Shown: positions 28,992 through 38,757, counted from the stretch's first letter. The stretch: DNA of 64,000 bases from Janthinobacterium sp. TB1-E2 (GCF_036885605.1 NZ_CP142523.1:2418001-2482000), one strand, 5' to 3'. Translations and numbers: made by a program. The notes: generated by a model not told the origin, from the letters alone.

Positions 28992-30113
28992 ATGGCAAAC
29001 ACATGGCAAGCAGGGCGGCGCATTGGAGTGGGATTGGCCTTGGCGGCGGCCGTACTGGCCTTGCCTGCGCACGCTCAGGCTCAGGAAGAGAAGGTCCTGA
29101 ACATCTATAACTGGTCCGACTATATCGGCGACGATACGATCAAGAATTTTGAGAAGGAAACGGGCATCAAGGTGCGCTACGACGTTTTCGACAATAACGA
29201 AATCCTCAATGCGAAACTGGTGGCGGGCAAGTCCGGCTACGACATCGTCGTGCCGACGGCCCAGTGGGCGCGCCTGCAGATCGATGCGGGCCTGCTGCGT
29301 AAACTCGACAAGAGCAAGCTGACGAACCTGGGCAATCTGGACCCGAACCTGCAGGCCAAGCTGTCGAAGATCGACCCGAACAACGATTACCTGGTCGACT
29401 GGCTATGGGGCTACACGACGGTGGGCATCAACGTCAACAAGGTCAAGGCCGCGCTGGGCGGCATGCCCATGCCCGACAACGCGTGGGAACTGATCTTCGA
29501 TCCGAAATATGCATCGAAGCTGAAATCGTGCGGCGTATCCTTCCTCGACTCGCCGTCGGAAGTGCTACCGGCCGCCCTGCAATACCTGGGCAAGCCCGCG
29601 TACTCGAAAACGGCCGCCGATTACCAGGAGGCGGGCAAGGTGCTGCAGGCGATCCGTCCTTACGTGACCCTGTTCAGCTCGTCCGGCTACATTAATGACA
29701 TGGCCAACGGTTCCGTCTGCGTGGCACTGGGCTGGTCGGGCGACATCAATATCGCGCGCCAGCGCGCCATCGATGCGAAGAACGGCAATGTGATCCAGGT
29801 GCTGGTGCCGAAGACGGCCGCCTTGATGTTCGACACCATGGCCATCCCGGCCGACGCGCCGCACCCGAACAATGCGCACCTGTTCATCAACTATATTTTG
29901 CGCCCGCAAGTGCATGCCAGCCTGAGCAACAAGGTGTTCTATGCGAACCCTAATCCGGCCAGCATCAAATATGTGCGCAAGGACATCGGCGAGAACAAGG
30001 CCATCTTCCTGTCGGACGCCGACAAGCAGCGCATGGCCGCGCCTGAAGCGACCACGGCCGATATCCGCCGCTTGATGACGCGCATCTATACGAAGTTCAA
30101 AACGGGAGTGTAA
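28992..30113 (+). CDS. Polyamine ABC transporter substrate-binding protein, PotF-like
   Basis: Periplasmic binding protein of 373 residues for putrescine or spermidine. A signal peptide ends LPAHAQAQ. The mature start VLNIYNWSDYIG is the hallmark of PotD/PotF, and NNEILNAKLVAGKSGYDIVVPT and GYTTVGINVNKVK follow as in PotF. A GGAGG ribosome-binding site precedes the ATG. No ATPase or permease genes lie nearby, so this is a solitary binding protein that presumably serves a transporter encoded elsewhere. Confidence 0.9.
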   Translation: MANTWQAGRRIGVGLALAAAVLALPAHAQAQEEKVLNIYNWSDYIGDDTIKNFEKETGIKVRYDVFDNNEILNAKLVAGKSGYDIVVPTAQWARLQIDAGLLRKLDKSKLTNLGNLDPNLQAKLSKIDPNNDYLVDWLWGYTTVGINVNKVKAALGGMPMPDNAWELIFDPKYASKLKSCGVSFLDSPSEVLPAALQYLGKPAYSKTAADYQEAGKVLQAIRPYVTLFSSSGYINDMANGSVCVALGWSGDINIARQRAIDAKNGNVIQVLVPKTAALMFDTMAIPADAPHPNNAHLFINYILRPQVHASLSNKVFYANPNPASIKYVRKDIGENKAIFLSDADKQRMAAPEATTADIRRLMTRIYTKFKTGV

Positions 30114-30134
30114 GACGGGAGTATAAAAACGATG

Positions 30135-30176
30135 ATGGCGCGAGGGACGGGCCTGTTGGGCCGTCGCTGGCGCCAT
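30135..30176 (+). terminator. Hairpin after the potF-like gene
   Basis: An outer stem ATGGCGC (30135-30141) / GCGCCAT (30170-30176) encloses an inner stem GACGG / CCGTC with a short loop. There is no T-run, so it may be a transcript-end stabiliser rather than a classical terminator. Confidence 0.35.
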
Positions 30177-30197
30177 GCGATAGTGCCGAGGTGAGCG

Positions 30198-30326
30198 CTA
30201 CTCGTGATAGCGGTCCATCAGCTTATGGTGGCTGCCGCGCATTTCTTCGACCAGTTCAAAGGCGACAAAGCCGATGATGGCGGCGAAGATGGCGATGAAG
30301 AGAAAAACGAGGAAGGTGATTAACAT
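30198..30326 (-). CDS. Small membrane peptide, 42 residues
   Basis: Short open frame, MLITFLVFLFIAIFAAIIGF followed by VAFELVEEMRGSHHKLMDRYHE. It is a single strongly hydrophobic helix (about residues 2-22) with a charged His-rich C-terminal tail. The clean hydrophobic/charged split and use of normal codons suggest a real gene, but the ribosome-binding site (GAAAGA) is weak. It lies in an otherwise empty gap between the PotF-like gene and sixA. Function is unknown. Confidence 0.5.
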   Translation of the reverse strand: MLITFLVFLFIAIFAAIIGFVAFELVEEMRGSHHKLMDRYHE

Positions 30327-30524
30327 GGTCTTTCAGCCGCCGTTGGACGGCTGTCCGCTGGGTTGCTCAATGTGCGGGAGCAGGGCTCTTGCACGTAGTT
30401 GATGCAATTAAACTCTAGCAGATCGGCAGCGCTTTACAAGGCTGCTGAGTTGCGAACGCCACTAGTATTTGTCCCAGCGCACTTTTTGCGCATTTCCCCG
30501 CTTCGCCCCCTTATTTCACGCCCC

Positions 30525-30983
30525 TTACTTCACCACCAGGTCATGCGCCATCACCGCCTTCAAATAGATACTGACGGGGTCGCCTGGCTCGCGCTGCGAA
30601 AACCACCAGGCGCTGGCCTTGCGCATTTCCCATTCCTGCTCCTCGCCCGTCAACAGCAGGGCGGCCGCCTGGCCCAAGGTGGGCTGGTGGCCGACGATGA
30701 GCACGGTTTCCTTGCCGCCGGGCCAGTTGGCCGCCTTCAGGATGTCTTCCGCCTCGGCGCCGGGCGCCAGTTCCGGCATCAGCTTGAACTTGCGCCCCAG
30801 CGCCTCCGCCGTTTGCAGGGTGCGCAGGGCGGGGCTGACGAGGATACGGCAATTTTCCGGTAGTTGCGAGGCCAGCCATTCCCCCATGCGGCGCGCCTGT
30901 TTCTGGCCTTTGACGGTCAGGGCGCGTTCGAGGTCGGGGACGCCCGGCTCGGCTTCTGCGTGTCGCCACAAGATGAGATCCAT
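30525..30983 (-). CDS. sixA: Phosphohistidine phosphatase SixA
   Basis: Histidine-phosphatase-superfamily enzyme of 152 residues that removes phosphate from phosphohistidine. The N-terminal RHAEAEPG gives the RH(x)E active-site motif. SPALRTLQTAE carries the second Arg, and VGHQPTLG carries the second catalytic His. It begins 25 bp after ppk1 on the same strand, so the two form an operon. Confidence 0.92.
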   Translation of the reverse strand: MDLILWRHAEAEPGVPDLERALTVKGQKQARRMGEWLASQLPENCRILVSPALRTLQTAEALGRKFKLMPELAPGAEAEDILKAANWPGGKETVLIVGHQPTLGQAAALLLTGEEQEWEMRKASAWWFSQREPGDPVSIYLKAVMAHDLVVK

Positions 30984-31008
30984 GCTGTACTCCTCTGTGT
31001 AGAATTGC

Positions 31009-33102
31009 CTATTCGCCGACCTCCGCGCCCGGCGTGCCCAGTGTGTGCATCAGGTATTGCTGGGCGCTGAACGGCGTTTGCTTGCCGCGCGGCTTGCGGC
31101 GTGCGTAATGACCGGTCGGCTCCAGTTCCCATGCATTTGTATTATCCTTCAAATACGGATTCAAGCCCTCGGCGATCACACGCCGTTTCAGCGCCCGGTC
31201 AAGCACGGGGAACGCCACTTCCACACGGCGGAACAGGTTGCGGCTCATCCAGTCGGCGCTGGCCAGGTACACATCGTGCGCCAGGTCGTTGCGGAAGTAA
31301 TAGATGCGGCTGTGTTCGAGGAAGCGGCCGATCACGGAGCGCACCTTGATGTTTTCCGACAGGCCAGGCACGCCCGGCTTCAGGGTGCAGGCGCCGCGCA
31401 CGATCAGGTCGATCTTCACGCCATCGGTCGAGGCCGCATACAGGGCGCGGATCACGGATTCGTCGACCAGCGCGTTGACTTTCACGATAATGCGCCCGCG
31501 CCGGCCGGATCTGGCGATCTTCGCCTCGTTGCGGATGGCCTTGATGATCTCGCTTTGCAGGCCGAACGGCGCCAGCCACAAGTGGTTCAGGTTGTGCGGC
31601 TTGGTCAGGCTGGTCAGGTGGATGAAGACTTCATTGACTTCGACGGCCAGGTCCTGGTTGGCCGTCAGCAAACCGAAGTCCGTGTACAGCTTGGTCGTTG
31701 TCGGGTGATAGTTGCCGGTGCCCAAGTGGGCGTAGAAGCGCAGCGCGCCTTCTTCGCGGCGGATGACGAGCGCTACCTTGGCATGGGTTTTCAATCCCAC
31801 GACGCCGTACACGACCTGTGCGCCCGCCTGTTCCAGTTTGTCGGCCCAGTTGATATTGGCCTCTTCGTCGAAACGCGCCATCAATTCCACGATGACGGTC
31901 ACTTCCTTGCCCATCTTCGCCGCCGTGATCAGCGACTCCATCAGGTCCGAGTTCATGCCCGTGCGGTAGATCGTCTGCTTGATGGCGACGACGGACGGAT
32001 CGTAGGCGGCGCTGCGGATGAAGTCGATCACCGTCTGGAACGACTGGTAGGGGTGGTGCAGCAGGATGTCGTGCTTGCTCAGCGCGGCAAAGATGTCGTT
32101 GCCGATGGCTTTATGCGCGAGGCCGGGGAAGAACGGCGGGAAGCGCAGCTCGGGCTGCTTGACGTGGTCGATCATTTCCGACAGGCGCACCAGATTGACG
32201 GGGCCGTTGACGCGGTACAGCCGGCTTTGATCCAGGCTGAACTGGTCGAGCAGGAATTGCGACAATTCTGGCGGGCAATTGCGCGCCACTTCCAGGCGCA
32301 CCGAGGTGCCGAACTGGCGGCCGACCAGCTCGCCTTTCAGGGCCTGGCGCAGATTCTTGACTTCATCCTCGTCCACCCACAGGTCGCTGTCGCGCGTGAC
32401 GCGGAACTGCGAATAGGCAATCACTTCGCGCCCGGCGAACAGGTCCGAGATGTGCGCATGGATGACGGACGACAATAAACAGAAGGACACGCCATCGCCG
32501 GAAATCTCGTCCGGCAGCTTGATGACGCGCGGCAAGACGCGTGGCGCCTTGACGATGGCGATCGCCGTGCCGCGGCCGAACGCGTCCTTGCCGCTCAGCG
32601 AAACGATGAAATTGAGACTTTTATTGACTACTTGCGGGAACGGGTGGGCCGGGTCGAGGCCGATGGGCGTCAGCAGGGGGCGTACTTCGCGGTCGAAATA
32701 CTGCTTGACCCACGCGCGCTGCGCCTCGTTGCGGTCGCTGTCGCGCAGCAAATGCACGCCCGCTTCGCGCAGGGCCGGCAAGACTTCGCTATTTAATATC
32801 TCGTACTGGCGTTCCACCAACGCATGGCATTCCTTGCCGATGCGCTCCAGGTTGGCCGCCAGGGCAGGGTGGCCGGCCAGCGAACCGCCGATGCTGCCGG
32901 CCGCCAGCAGGCTGGCCACGCGCACTTCGAAGAACTCATCCATATTGCTGCTGACGATGCACAGGTAGCGCAGGCGCTCAAGCAGCGGAATGTTCGGGTC
33001 TTCCGCCTGGGCCATCACGCGCCGGTTGAAAGTCAGTTGCGACAGCTCGCGGTCAAGCAGGATGCCCGATTTGGTCACTTCCGTGTGCAGTTCAGGTTTC
33101 AT
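31009..33102 (-). CDS. ppk1: Polyphosphate kinase 1
   Basis: Makes inorganic polyphosphate from ATP through a phosphohistidine intermediate. The 697-residue protein begins with LLDRELSQLTFNRRVMAQA and shows the DPAHPFPQVVNKS, YRTGMNSDL and MARFDEEANI motifs. The catalytic GLKTHAKVALV segment and the second histidine in FLEHSRIYYF are also present. Length is normal. It is divergent from pstS across a 271-bp region holding a Pho box in its own orientation (33180-33197), so induction by phosphate starvation is likely. sixA is co-transcribed downstream. Confidence 0.97.
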   Translation of the reverse strand: MKPELHTEVTKSGILLDRELSQLTFNRRVMAQAEDPNIPLLERLRYLCIVSSNMDEFFEVRVASLLAAGSIGGSLAGHPALAANLERIGKECHALVERQYEILNSEVLPALREAGVHLLRDSDRNEAQRAWVKQYFDREVRPLLTPIGLDPAHPFPQVVNKSLNFIVSLSGKDAFGRGTAIAIVKAPRVLPRVIKLPDEISGDGVSFCLLSSVIHAHISDLFAGREVIAYSQFRVTRDSDLWVDEDEVKNLRQALKGELVGRQFGTSVRLEVARNCPPELSQFLLDQFSLDQSRLYRVNGPVNLVRLSEMIDHVKQPELRFPPFFPGLAHKAIGNDIFAALSKHDILLHHPYQSFQTVIDFIRSAAYDPSVVAIKQTIYRTGMNSDLMESLITAAKMGKEVTVIVELMARFDEEANINWADKLEQAGAQVVYGVVGLKTHAKVALVIRREEGALRFYAHLGTGNYHPTTTKLYTDFGLLTANQDLAVEVNEVFIHLTSLTKPHNLNHLWLAPFGLQSEIIKAIRNEAKIARSGRRGRIIVKVNALVDESVIRALYAASTDGVKIDLIVRGACTLKPGVPGLSENIKVRSVIGRFLEHSRIYYFRNDLAHDVYLASADWMSRNLFRRVEVAFPVLDRALKRRVIAEGLNPYLKDNTNAWELEPTGHYARRKPRGKQTPFSAQQYLMHTLGTPGAEVGE

Positions 33103-33179
33103 ATTCTTTTGTCTTTGCAGATAGTTAATTCTAGCCGTATTTCATCATGTATGACGCGTTGTGAGTGTAATCATGAAAT

Positions 33180-33197
33180 ATGACGTAAGCGTGACAT
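33180..33197 (-). promoter_or_regulatory. Candidate Pho box for ppk1-sixA
   Basis: Read on the minus strand this is ATGTCAC-GCTT-ACGTCAT: two seven-base units 11 bp apart, each matching 5 of 7 of the PhoB unit CTGTCAT. It lies 78 bp before the ppk1 start. Confidence 0.5.
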
Positions 33198-33200
33198 AAG

Positions 33201-33229
33201 CTGTCATAAAGCGTCGCCGGTCCTGTCAT
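33201..33229 (+). promoter_or_regulatory. Distal Pho-box units upstream of pstS
   Basis: Two perfect PhoB units CTGTCAT lie at 33201-33207 and 33223-33229. They are 22 bp apart, exactly two 11-bp periods, with a degenerate unit between them. Confidence 0.5.
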
Positions 33230-33289
33230 TTTTCGCGCCGAAAATGGCAATTCCCCGGGCGTAGGCAATTATTTCAGGATTTTTTGGCC

Positions 33290-33307
33290 ATGTCATAAAG
33301 CTGTCAT
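33290..33307 (+). promoter_or_regulatory. Proximal Pho box of the pst operon
   Basis: ATGTCAT-AAAG-CTGTCAT matches the 18-base Pho box (two CTGTCAT units separated by four bases) with one mismatch. A possible -10 (TAGACT) follows at about 33318-33323, in line with a PhoB-activated promoter whose box replaces the -35. Confidence 0.8.
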
Positions 33308-33373
33308 ATTCGCTTGCTAGACTGCGCAGCATTCAACCGGGACTTTGAGCCCCAACAACCCTGAGGACTTGAT

Positions 33374-34423
33374 ATGCAAATGAAGCAAATGTTCAAATTT
33401 ATCGTCGTGGGTGCTTCGGCAGCGATGGCATTTTCTTCCGCTTCCGTCATGGCGGCAGATATGACAGGTGCTGGTGCAACCTTCCCGTACCCGATCTACG
33501 CCAAATGGGCTGAGACGTACAAAGCCAACACGGGCAACGGCCTGAACTACCAGTCCGTCGGTTCCGGCGCTGGTATCAAGCAAATCAAGGCCAAGACTGT
33601 TGAATTCGGCGCTTCGGACATGCCTTTGAAGGCGGAAGAGCTGGAAGAAGCGGGCCTGATGCAGTTCCCGGCCATCATGGGCGGCGTGGTCACCATCGTC
33701 AACCTGGACGGCGTAACCCCAGGCCAGCTGAAAATGACGGGTAAAGTCGTTGCCGACATCTACCTGGGCAAGATCACAAAGTGGAGCGCGCCTGAAATCG
33801 CCGCCCTGAACAGTGGCGTCAAGCTGCCGGACACGGAAATCACCGTGGTGCACCGCGCCGACGGTTCGGGCACGTCGTTCCTGTTCACCGACTTCCTGTC
33901 GAAAACCAACCCGGAATTCAAATCGAAAATCGGCGCTGGCTCGGCTGTGAAATGGGCCGTGGGCGTGGGCGGCAAGGGTAACGAAGGCGTCGCCGCCAAC
34001 GTGCAGCGTATCAAGGGCTCGATCGGCTACGTCGAGTGGGCTTACGCCAAGAAAAACAAGATGTCGCACACCCAGCTGCAAAACAAGGACGGCAACTTCC
34101 TGCAGCCTGACGACGAAAACTTCAAGGCAGCAGCCGCTTCGGCACCTTGGACGCAAACCCCAGGCTTCGGCGTGGTCCTGACCGACCAGGCTGGCAAGAA
34201 CAGCTGGCCTATCACGGGCGTGTCGTTCATCCTGATGCACAAAGTCCAGGCTGACGCAGCCAAGGCCAAAGAAGTCCTGAAATTCTTCGACTGGGCCTAC
34301 AAGAACGGCGGCGCCGCTGCCGTTGAACTGGACTACGTGCCGATGCCGGCATCGGTCGTGAAACTGGTGCAGGAATCGTGGAAAGCCAACCTGAAAGATG
34401 CATCGGGCAAAGCCATCTATTAA
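33374..34423 (+). CDS. pstS: Phosphate ABC transporter substrate-binding protein PstS
   Basis: Periplasmic phosphate-binding protein of 349 residues and first gene of the pst operon. A signal peptide (cleavage after VMAA) is followed by DMTGAGATFPYPIYAKWAE, the typical mature start. Phosphate ligands are expected in GAGATF, YQSVGSGAGIKQ, EFGASDMPL and HRADGSGTSFLFTDFL, all present. The ribosome-binding site is GAGGA. A strong GC hairpin after the stop separates it from pstC, which usually lets pstS be made in excess. Expression under phosphate limitation is indicated by the upstream Pho boxes. Confidence 0.97.
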   Translation: MQMKQMFKFIVVGASAAMAFSSASVMAADMTGAGATFPYPIYAKWAETYKANTGNGLNYQSVGSGAGIKQIKAKTVEFGASDMPLKAEELEEAGLMQFPAIMGGVVTIVNLDGVTPGQLKMTGKVVADIYLGKITKWSAPEIAALNSGVKLPDTEITVVHRADGSGTSFLFTDFLSKTNPEFKSKIGAGSAVKWAVGVGGKGNEGVAANVQRIKGSIGYVEWAYAKKNKMSHTQLQNKDGNFLQPDDENFKAAAASAPWTQTPGFGVVLTDQAGKNSWPITGVSFILMHKVQADAAKAKEVLKFFDWAYKNGGAAAVELDYVPMPASVVKLVQESWKANLKDASGKAIY

Positions 34424-34459
34424 TTCGATAGCTTGACCAGATAAGTACCTGACATCCTT

Positions 34460-34483
34460 GCCCCGCCAGCAGCACGGCGGGGC
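34460..34483 (+). terminator. Intra-operon hairpin between pstS and pstC
   Basis: Perfect 8-bp stem GCCCCGCC / GGCGGGGC with an 8-base loop and no T-run. This probably stabilises the pstS message end or partly stops transcription before pstC. Confidence 0.6.
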
Positions 34484-34584
34484 AGGGAGTTAGCCAGGAC
34501 CGCCCGCAAGCCCTTGCAGGCGTTCCCGGCTAAAAGAGCACGATAAAAATAGCAGTACCTGCAGTACCACCCATATGGCACACT

Positions 34585-35604
34585 ATGAGCGCACAATCTA
34601 CCTCCTCCACGATCCCCATGCCAGGCGGCACCATGACCGATTCCATCAGTCACGCGCAAATGCTTTCCACCATGCGCAAGCAGCGCTTCCAGGATTTCAT
34701 GTTCCACAAGGTGACGATGCTGTTCGCCCTGTCGGTGCTGATCGTCCTGGTCGGCATCATCATTTCGCTGATCATGGAATCGATACCGGCCTTCAAGACC
34801 TTCGGCCTGCATTTCATCGTGTCCGCGGAATGGGACCCCGTCAATGACCAGTACGGCGCCCTGATCCCCATCATCGGCACCCTGGTGACGTCGGTCATCG
34901 CCTTGCTGATCGCCTTTCCCGTCAGCTTCGGCATTGCCCTGTTTCTCACGGAAATCTGCCCGGCCTGGCTGCGCCGCCCGCTGGGCACGGCTGTCGAGCT
35001 GCTGGCCGGCGTGCCATCGATCATCTACGGCATCTGGGGCCTGTTCGTGTTTGCGCCCCTGTTTGCCGACCACGTCCAGCCCATCCTGAAAGCTACCCTC
35101 GGCAACGTGCCTGTCATCGGCCAGCTGTTCAGCGGCCCCATGATGGGCATCGGCCTGCTGACGGCCGGCCTGGTGCTGGCCATCATGATCATCCCCTTCA
35201 TCGCTTCCGTGATGCGCGACGTGTTCGAGATCGTTCCTGCCGTGCTGAAGGAATCCGCATACGGCCTGGGCTGCACGCGCTGGGAAGTGGTGCGCAAGAT
35301 TGTCTTGCCATACACCAAGACCGGCGTCGTCGGCGGCGTCATGCTGGGCCTGGGCCGCGCGCTGGGCGAGACCATGGCCGTGACCTTCGTCATCGGTAAC
35401 GCGAATAAACTGTCGTGGTCGCTGTTTGCCGCCGGTAACAGCATCACCTCCTTGCTGGCGAACGAGTTCGGCGAAGCGCAATCGGCGCTGCACGTGTCCT
35501 CGCTGTTCTCGCTGGCCCTGATCCTGTTCGTCATCACCTTTATCGTCTTATCCGCCGCCAAGCTGATGCTGGCTGGCATGTCCCGCAAGGAAGGCACGAA
35601 ATGA
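34585..35604 (+). CDS. pstC: Phosphate ABC transporter permease PstC
   Basis: Inner-membrane permease of 339 residues with about six helices. The transporter loop reads [29 protein letters not shown], with [18 protein letters not shown] just after, as in Pst[20 protein letters not shown] is another family signature. The first ATG is used. An internal ATG at residue 17 (MTDSISHA) is an alternative start. The stop overlaps the pstA start by four bases. Confidence 0.96.
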   Translation: MSAQSTSSTIPMPGGTMTDSISHAQMLSTMRKQRFQDFMFHKVTMLFALSVLIVLVGIIISLIMESIPAFKTFGLHFIVSAEWDPVNDQYGALIPIIGTLVTSVIALLIAFPVSFGIALFLTEICPAWLRRPLGTAVELLAGVPSIIYGIWGLFVFAPLFADHVQPILKATLGNVPVIGQLFSGPMMGIGLLTAGLVLAIMIIPFIASVMRDVFEIVPAVLKESAYGLGCTRWEVVRKIVLPYTKTGVVGGVMLGLGRALGETMAVTFVIGNANKLSWSLFAAGNSITSLLANEFGEAQSALHVSSLFSLALILFVITFIVLSAAKLMLAGMSRKEGTK

Positions 35605-36488
35605 GCCAAGTAAGCACTCTCGACGCTCCGGCCAAGCCGGCCATGAATCCCGTCTACCGCAAGCGCCTGCTGATGCACCGTGTCGGCATCGCCCTGTCGG
35701 TGGCCGCCATGGCCCTGGGCCTGGCCGTGCTCGTGTGGATTCTGTTCACCCTGGTGATCAAGGGTTTCGGCGCGCTGTCCATCGACCTGTTCACGCAAAC
35801 GACGCCGGCTCCCGGCAGCGAAGGCGGCGGCTTGATCAATGCCATCGTCGGCAGCGCCCTGATGGTGGGCCTGGCCACCGTCGTCAGCACCCCGATCGGC
35901 ATCCTGGCCGGCATCTACCTGGCCGAATACGGCGAAGAAAACAAGCTGGCGCAAGTGACGCGTTTTGTGACGGACATCATGCTGTCGGCGCCATCGATCG
36001 TCATCGGCCTGTTCGTGTATGCGCTGTACGTGGCCCACGTGAAACACTTCTCCGGTTACGCGGGCGCCATCGCGCTGTCGCTGATCGCCGTGCCTGTGGT
36101 TGTGCGCACGACGGATAATATGCTGCGCTTGGTACCGAACAGCCTGCTGGAAGCCGCGTTTGCCCTGGGCGCGCCGCGCTGGAAAGTCGCCACCCTCGTG
36201 CGCTTGCGCGCCGTGAAAGCTGGCGTGATCACCGGCGTACTGCTGGCATTGGCCCGCATCGCCGGCGAAACGGCGCCGCTGCTGTTCACGGCCCTGAATA
36301 ACCAGTTCCAAAGCTTCAACATGAATGCGCCGATGGCCAACTTGCCGTCCGTCATCGCATCGTTTGCGATGAGCCCGTACGACAACTGGCGCTCGCTGGC
36401 CTGGGGCGGCGCACTGCTGATCACCTTCAGCGTGCTGGCCTTGAATATCCTGTCGCGCACCGTGTTCAGCCAAAAAGTCCCTAATTAA
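35601..36488 (+). CDS. pstA: Phosphate ABC transporter permease PstA
   Basis: Second permease subunit of 295 residues. It shows [37 protein letters not shown] and the loop [28 protein letters not shown] followed by [15 protein letters not shown], all typical of PstA. Its start overlaps pstC (ATGA), so synthesis of the two permeases is coupled. Confidence 0.96.
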   Translation: MSQVSTLDAPAKPAMNPVYRKRLLMHRVGIALSVAAMALGLAVLVWILFTLVIKGFGALSIDLFTQTTPAPGSEGGGLINAIVGSALMVGLATVVSTPIGILAGIYLAEYGEENKLAQVTRFVTDIMLSAPSIVIGLFVYALYVAHVKHFSGYAGAIALSLIAVPVVVRTTDNMLRLVPNSLLEAAFALGAPRWKVATLVRLRAVKAGVITGVLLALARIAGETAPLLFTALNNQFQSFNMNAPMANLPSVIASFAMSPYDNWRSLAWGGALLITFSVLALNILSRTVFSQKVPN

Positions 36489-36514
36489 ACAGATACCGAG
36501 CGAAGCGAACCCAT

Positions 36515-37309
36515 ATGAATACGCAAATGAATCCAGCACAAGACCTGGCACCAAAGAAAAAAACCATCGAGATTTCGGGCCTGAACTTTTTTTACGGCAA
36601 AACGCAAAGCTTGCATAACGTCAACCTGGACATCCACGAGAAGAAGGTCACGGCCTTCATCGGCCCGTCCGGTTGCGGCAAGTCGACCCTGCTGCGTACG
36701 CTGAACCGCATGTATGACCTGTACCCGGGCCAGCGCGCGGAAGGCTCGATCCTGTACCGCGGCCGCAACGTGCTCGACGCGGACCAGGACGTCAACATGC
36801 TGCGCGCCAAGGTCGGCATGGTGTTCCAGAAGCCGACGCCGTTCCCCATGTCCGTCTACGACAACATCGCCTTCGGCGTGCGCCTGTATGAAGACCTGTC
36901 GAAGGGCGAGATGGACGAGCGCGTCGAGTGGGCCCTGAAAAAGGCGGCGCTGTGGGGCGAAGTCAAGGACAAGCTGACCAAGAGCGGCCTGTCGCTGTCG
37001 GGCGGCCAGCAGCAGCGCTTGTGCATCGCGCGCGGCGTGGCCGTCAAGCCTGACGTCTTGCTGCTCGATGAGCCGACCTCGGCGCTGGACCCGATCTCGA
37101 CCTCGAAGGTGGAAGAACTGATCAGCGAACTGAAACAGGATTACACGATCGCCATCGTGACGCACAATATGCAACAGGCGGCGCGCTGCTCCGACTACAC
37201 GGCCTATATGTATTTGGGCGAGCTGGTGGAATTCGGCGAAACGGACCAGATCTTCATGAATCCGGCCCGCAAGGAAACGCAGGATTACATCACGGGCCGC
37301 TTCGGCTGA
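36515..37309 (+). CDS. pstB: Phosphate ABC transporter ATPase PstB
   Basis: ATP-binding subunit of 264 residues. It has Walker [10 protein letters not shown], the Q-loop [10 protein letters not shown] that marks PstB, signature LSGGQQQR, Walker [13 protein letters not shown] and the H-loop [10 protein letters not shown]. It lies 26 bp after pstA. Length is normal. Confidence 0.97.
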   Translation: MNTQMNPAQDLAPKKKTIEISGLNFFYGKTQSLHNVNLDIHEKKVTAFIGPSGCGKSTLLRTLNRMYDLYPGQRAEGSILYRGRNVLDADQDVNMLRAKVGMVFQKPTPFPMSVYDNIAFGVRLYEDLSKGEMDERVEWALKKAALWGEVKDKLTKSGLSLSGGQQQRLCIARGVAVKPDVLLLDEPTSALDPISTSKVEELISELKQDYTIAIVTHNMQQAARCSDYTAYMYLGELVEFGETDQIFMNPARKETQDYITGRFG

Positions 37310-37351
37310 TCCGCCCCGCGCATACACAACAACTGAATACGGAGAGACAGC

Positions 37352-38062
37352 ATGATAGGCGAACATTCATCCAAGCAATACGACAACGAACTCGAAGCGA
37401 TCCGCTCGAAAGTGCTGCTGATGGGCGGCATCGTTGAAACCCAGTTCCTCGACGCGATGACGTGTTTCCGCATCGGCAATGCCGAGCGCGCGGATCGCGT
37501 GATGCGCGAGGACGACGTCGTCAACCAGCTCGAAGTGTCGCTCGACGACGCGTGCAGCCACTTGATCGTGCGCCGCCAGCCGGCCGCCAACGACTTGCGC
37601 ACCATCATGGCCACCATCAAGGTGATTACCGACCTCGAGCGCGTAGGCGACGAGGCGACCAAAATCGCCCGCGTGGCGAAGAATCTGCACAAGCGCGGCA
37701 ACGGCGTCGTCAATCACTACGAGATGGTGCGCGGCATTGCCAATACGGCCACCGACATGCTGCACGACGCGCTCGACGCATTCGCGCGCAACGATGGCAA
37801 ACAGGCATTACAATTAATTGCACAAGATGCCATCATCGACCATGAGTTTCGGTCTATCATGCGCAACCTGATTACCTTTATGATGGAAGACCCGCGTACG
37901 ATCTCGGCGGCGCTCGACACCCTGTGGGTGGCCAAGGCCATCGAACGGATCGGCGACCATGCGAAAAACATCGCCGAATACGTGATTTACGTGGTTGAAG
38001 GCAAGGACATCCGCCACACCAAGGTGGCTGCTCCCGCCATTTCCGAGGAGCTCCCTGAGTAA
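37352..38062 (+). CDS. phoU: Phosphate signalling protein PhoU
   Basis: Negative regulator of 236 residues that links the Pst transporter to PhoR. It has two three-helix bundle repeats with metal-binding motifs, here ERVGDEATKIARVAKN in the first repeat and ERIGDHAKNIAEYVIY in the second. The ribosome-binding site is GGAGAG. It is followed five bases later by phoB. Confidence 0.96.
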   Translation: MIGEHSSKQYDNELEAIRSKVLLMGGIVETQFLDAMTCFRIGNAERADRVMREDDVVNQLEVSLDDACSHLIVRRQPAANDLRTIMATIKVITDLERVGDEATKIARVAKNLHKRGNGVVNHYEMVRGIANTATDMLHDALDAFARNDGKQALQLIAQDAIIDHEFRSIMRNLITFMMEDPRTISAALDTLWVAKAIERIGDHAKNIAEYVIYVVEGKDIRHTKVAAPAISEELPE

Positions 38063-38067
38063 GCTTT

Positions 38068-38757
38068 ATGGCATCTGATAAAACCACGGTATTGATTGTT
38101 GAAGATGAGCCGGCCATCGTTGAACTGGTGACCTATTCGCTGCGCGAATCCGGCTGGAATTGCTGTTCCGTACAAAACGTCGCCGATGCCTGGGAATTCA
38201 TCCAGCACCGCACGCCGCACCTGATCCTGCTGGACTGGATGTTGCCGGATCAAACAGGCTTGCGCCTGCTGTCGCGCATCCGCGCCGACCGCAATTTCGC
38301 CGCCATCCCCGTCATCATGCTCACCGCCAAGAGCATGGAAGAAGACAAGCTGGCCGGCCTGAACAGCGGGGCCGACGATTACGTCACCAAGCCGTTCTCG
38401 CCGCGCGAACTGCTGGCCCGTGCCAAGGCTCTCTTGCGACGCAAGAGTCCGGAACACGCGCAGGCGCCCATGCGCGCCGGCAACGTGGCCCTGGACCCCG
38501 TCAGCTGCACGGTGATGATGGATGAACAGAAGATCGATATCGGCCACGCCGAATACAAGTTGCTGAAATTCCTGCTGGCCCATCCGGAGCGCGTGTTTTC
38601 GCGCAGCCAGCTGCTCGACAAGGTGTGGGGCGACCATGTGGTGATCGAGGAACGCACGGTCGATGTCCACGTATTGCGCTTGCGCAAAGCCTTGAAAGAG
38701 GCGGAAAGCCTGATCAAGACGGTGCGCAGCGTCGGCTACATGTTGTCTGAAAAGTAA
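38068..38757 (+). CDS. phoB: Phosphate response regulator PhoB
   Basis: OmpR-family activator of the phosphate regulon, 229 residues. The receiver has VEDEPAI, the phospho-acceptor Asp56 in LLDWMLPDQTG and Lys in TKPFSPREL. The DNA-binding winged helix contains YKLLKFLLAHPERVFSRSQLLDKVWG and VHVLRLRKAL. Its probable binding sites are the Pho boxes between ppk1 and pstS. It is placed between phoU and phoR. Confidence 0.97.
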   Translation: MASDKTTVLIVEDEPAIVELVTYSLRESGWNCCSVQNVADAWEFIQHRTPHLILLDWMLPDQTGLRLLSRIRADRNFAAIPVIMLTAKSMEEDKLAGLNSGADDYVTKPFSPRELLARAKALLRRKSPEHAQAPMRAGNVALDPVSCTVMMDEQKIDIGHAEYKLLKFLLAHPERVFSRSQLLDKVWGDHVVIEERTVDVHVLRLRKALKEAESLIKTVRSVGYMLSEK

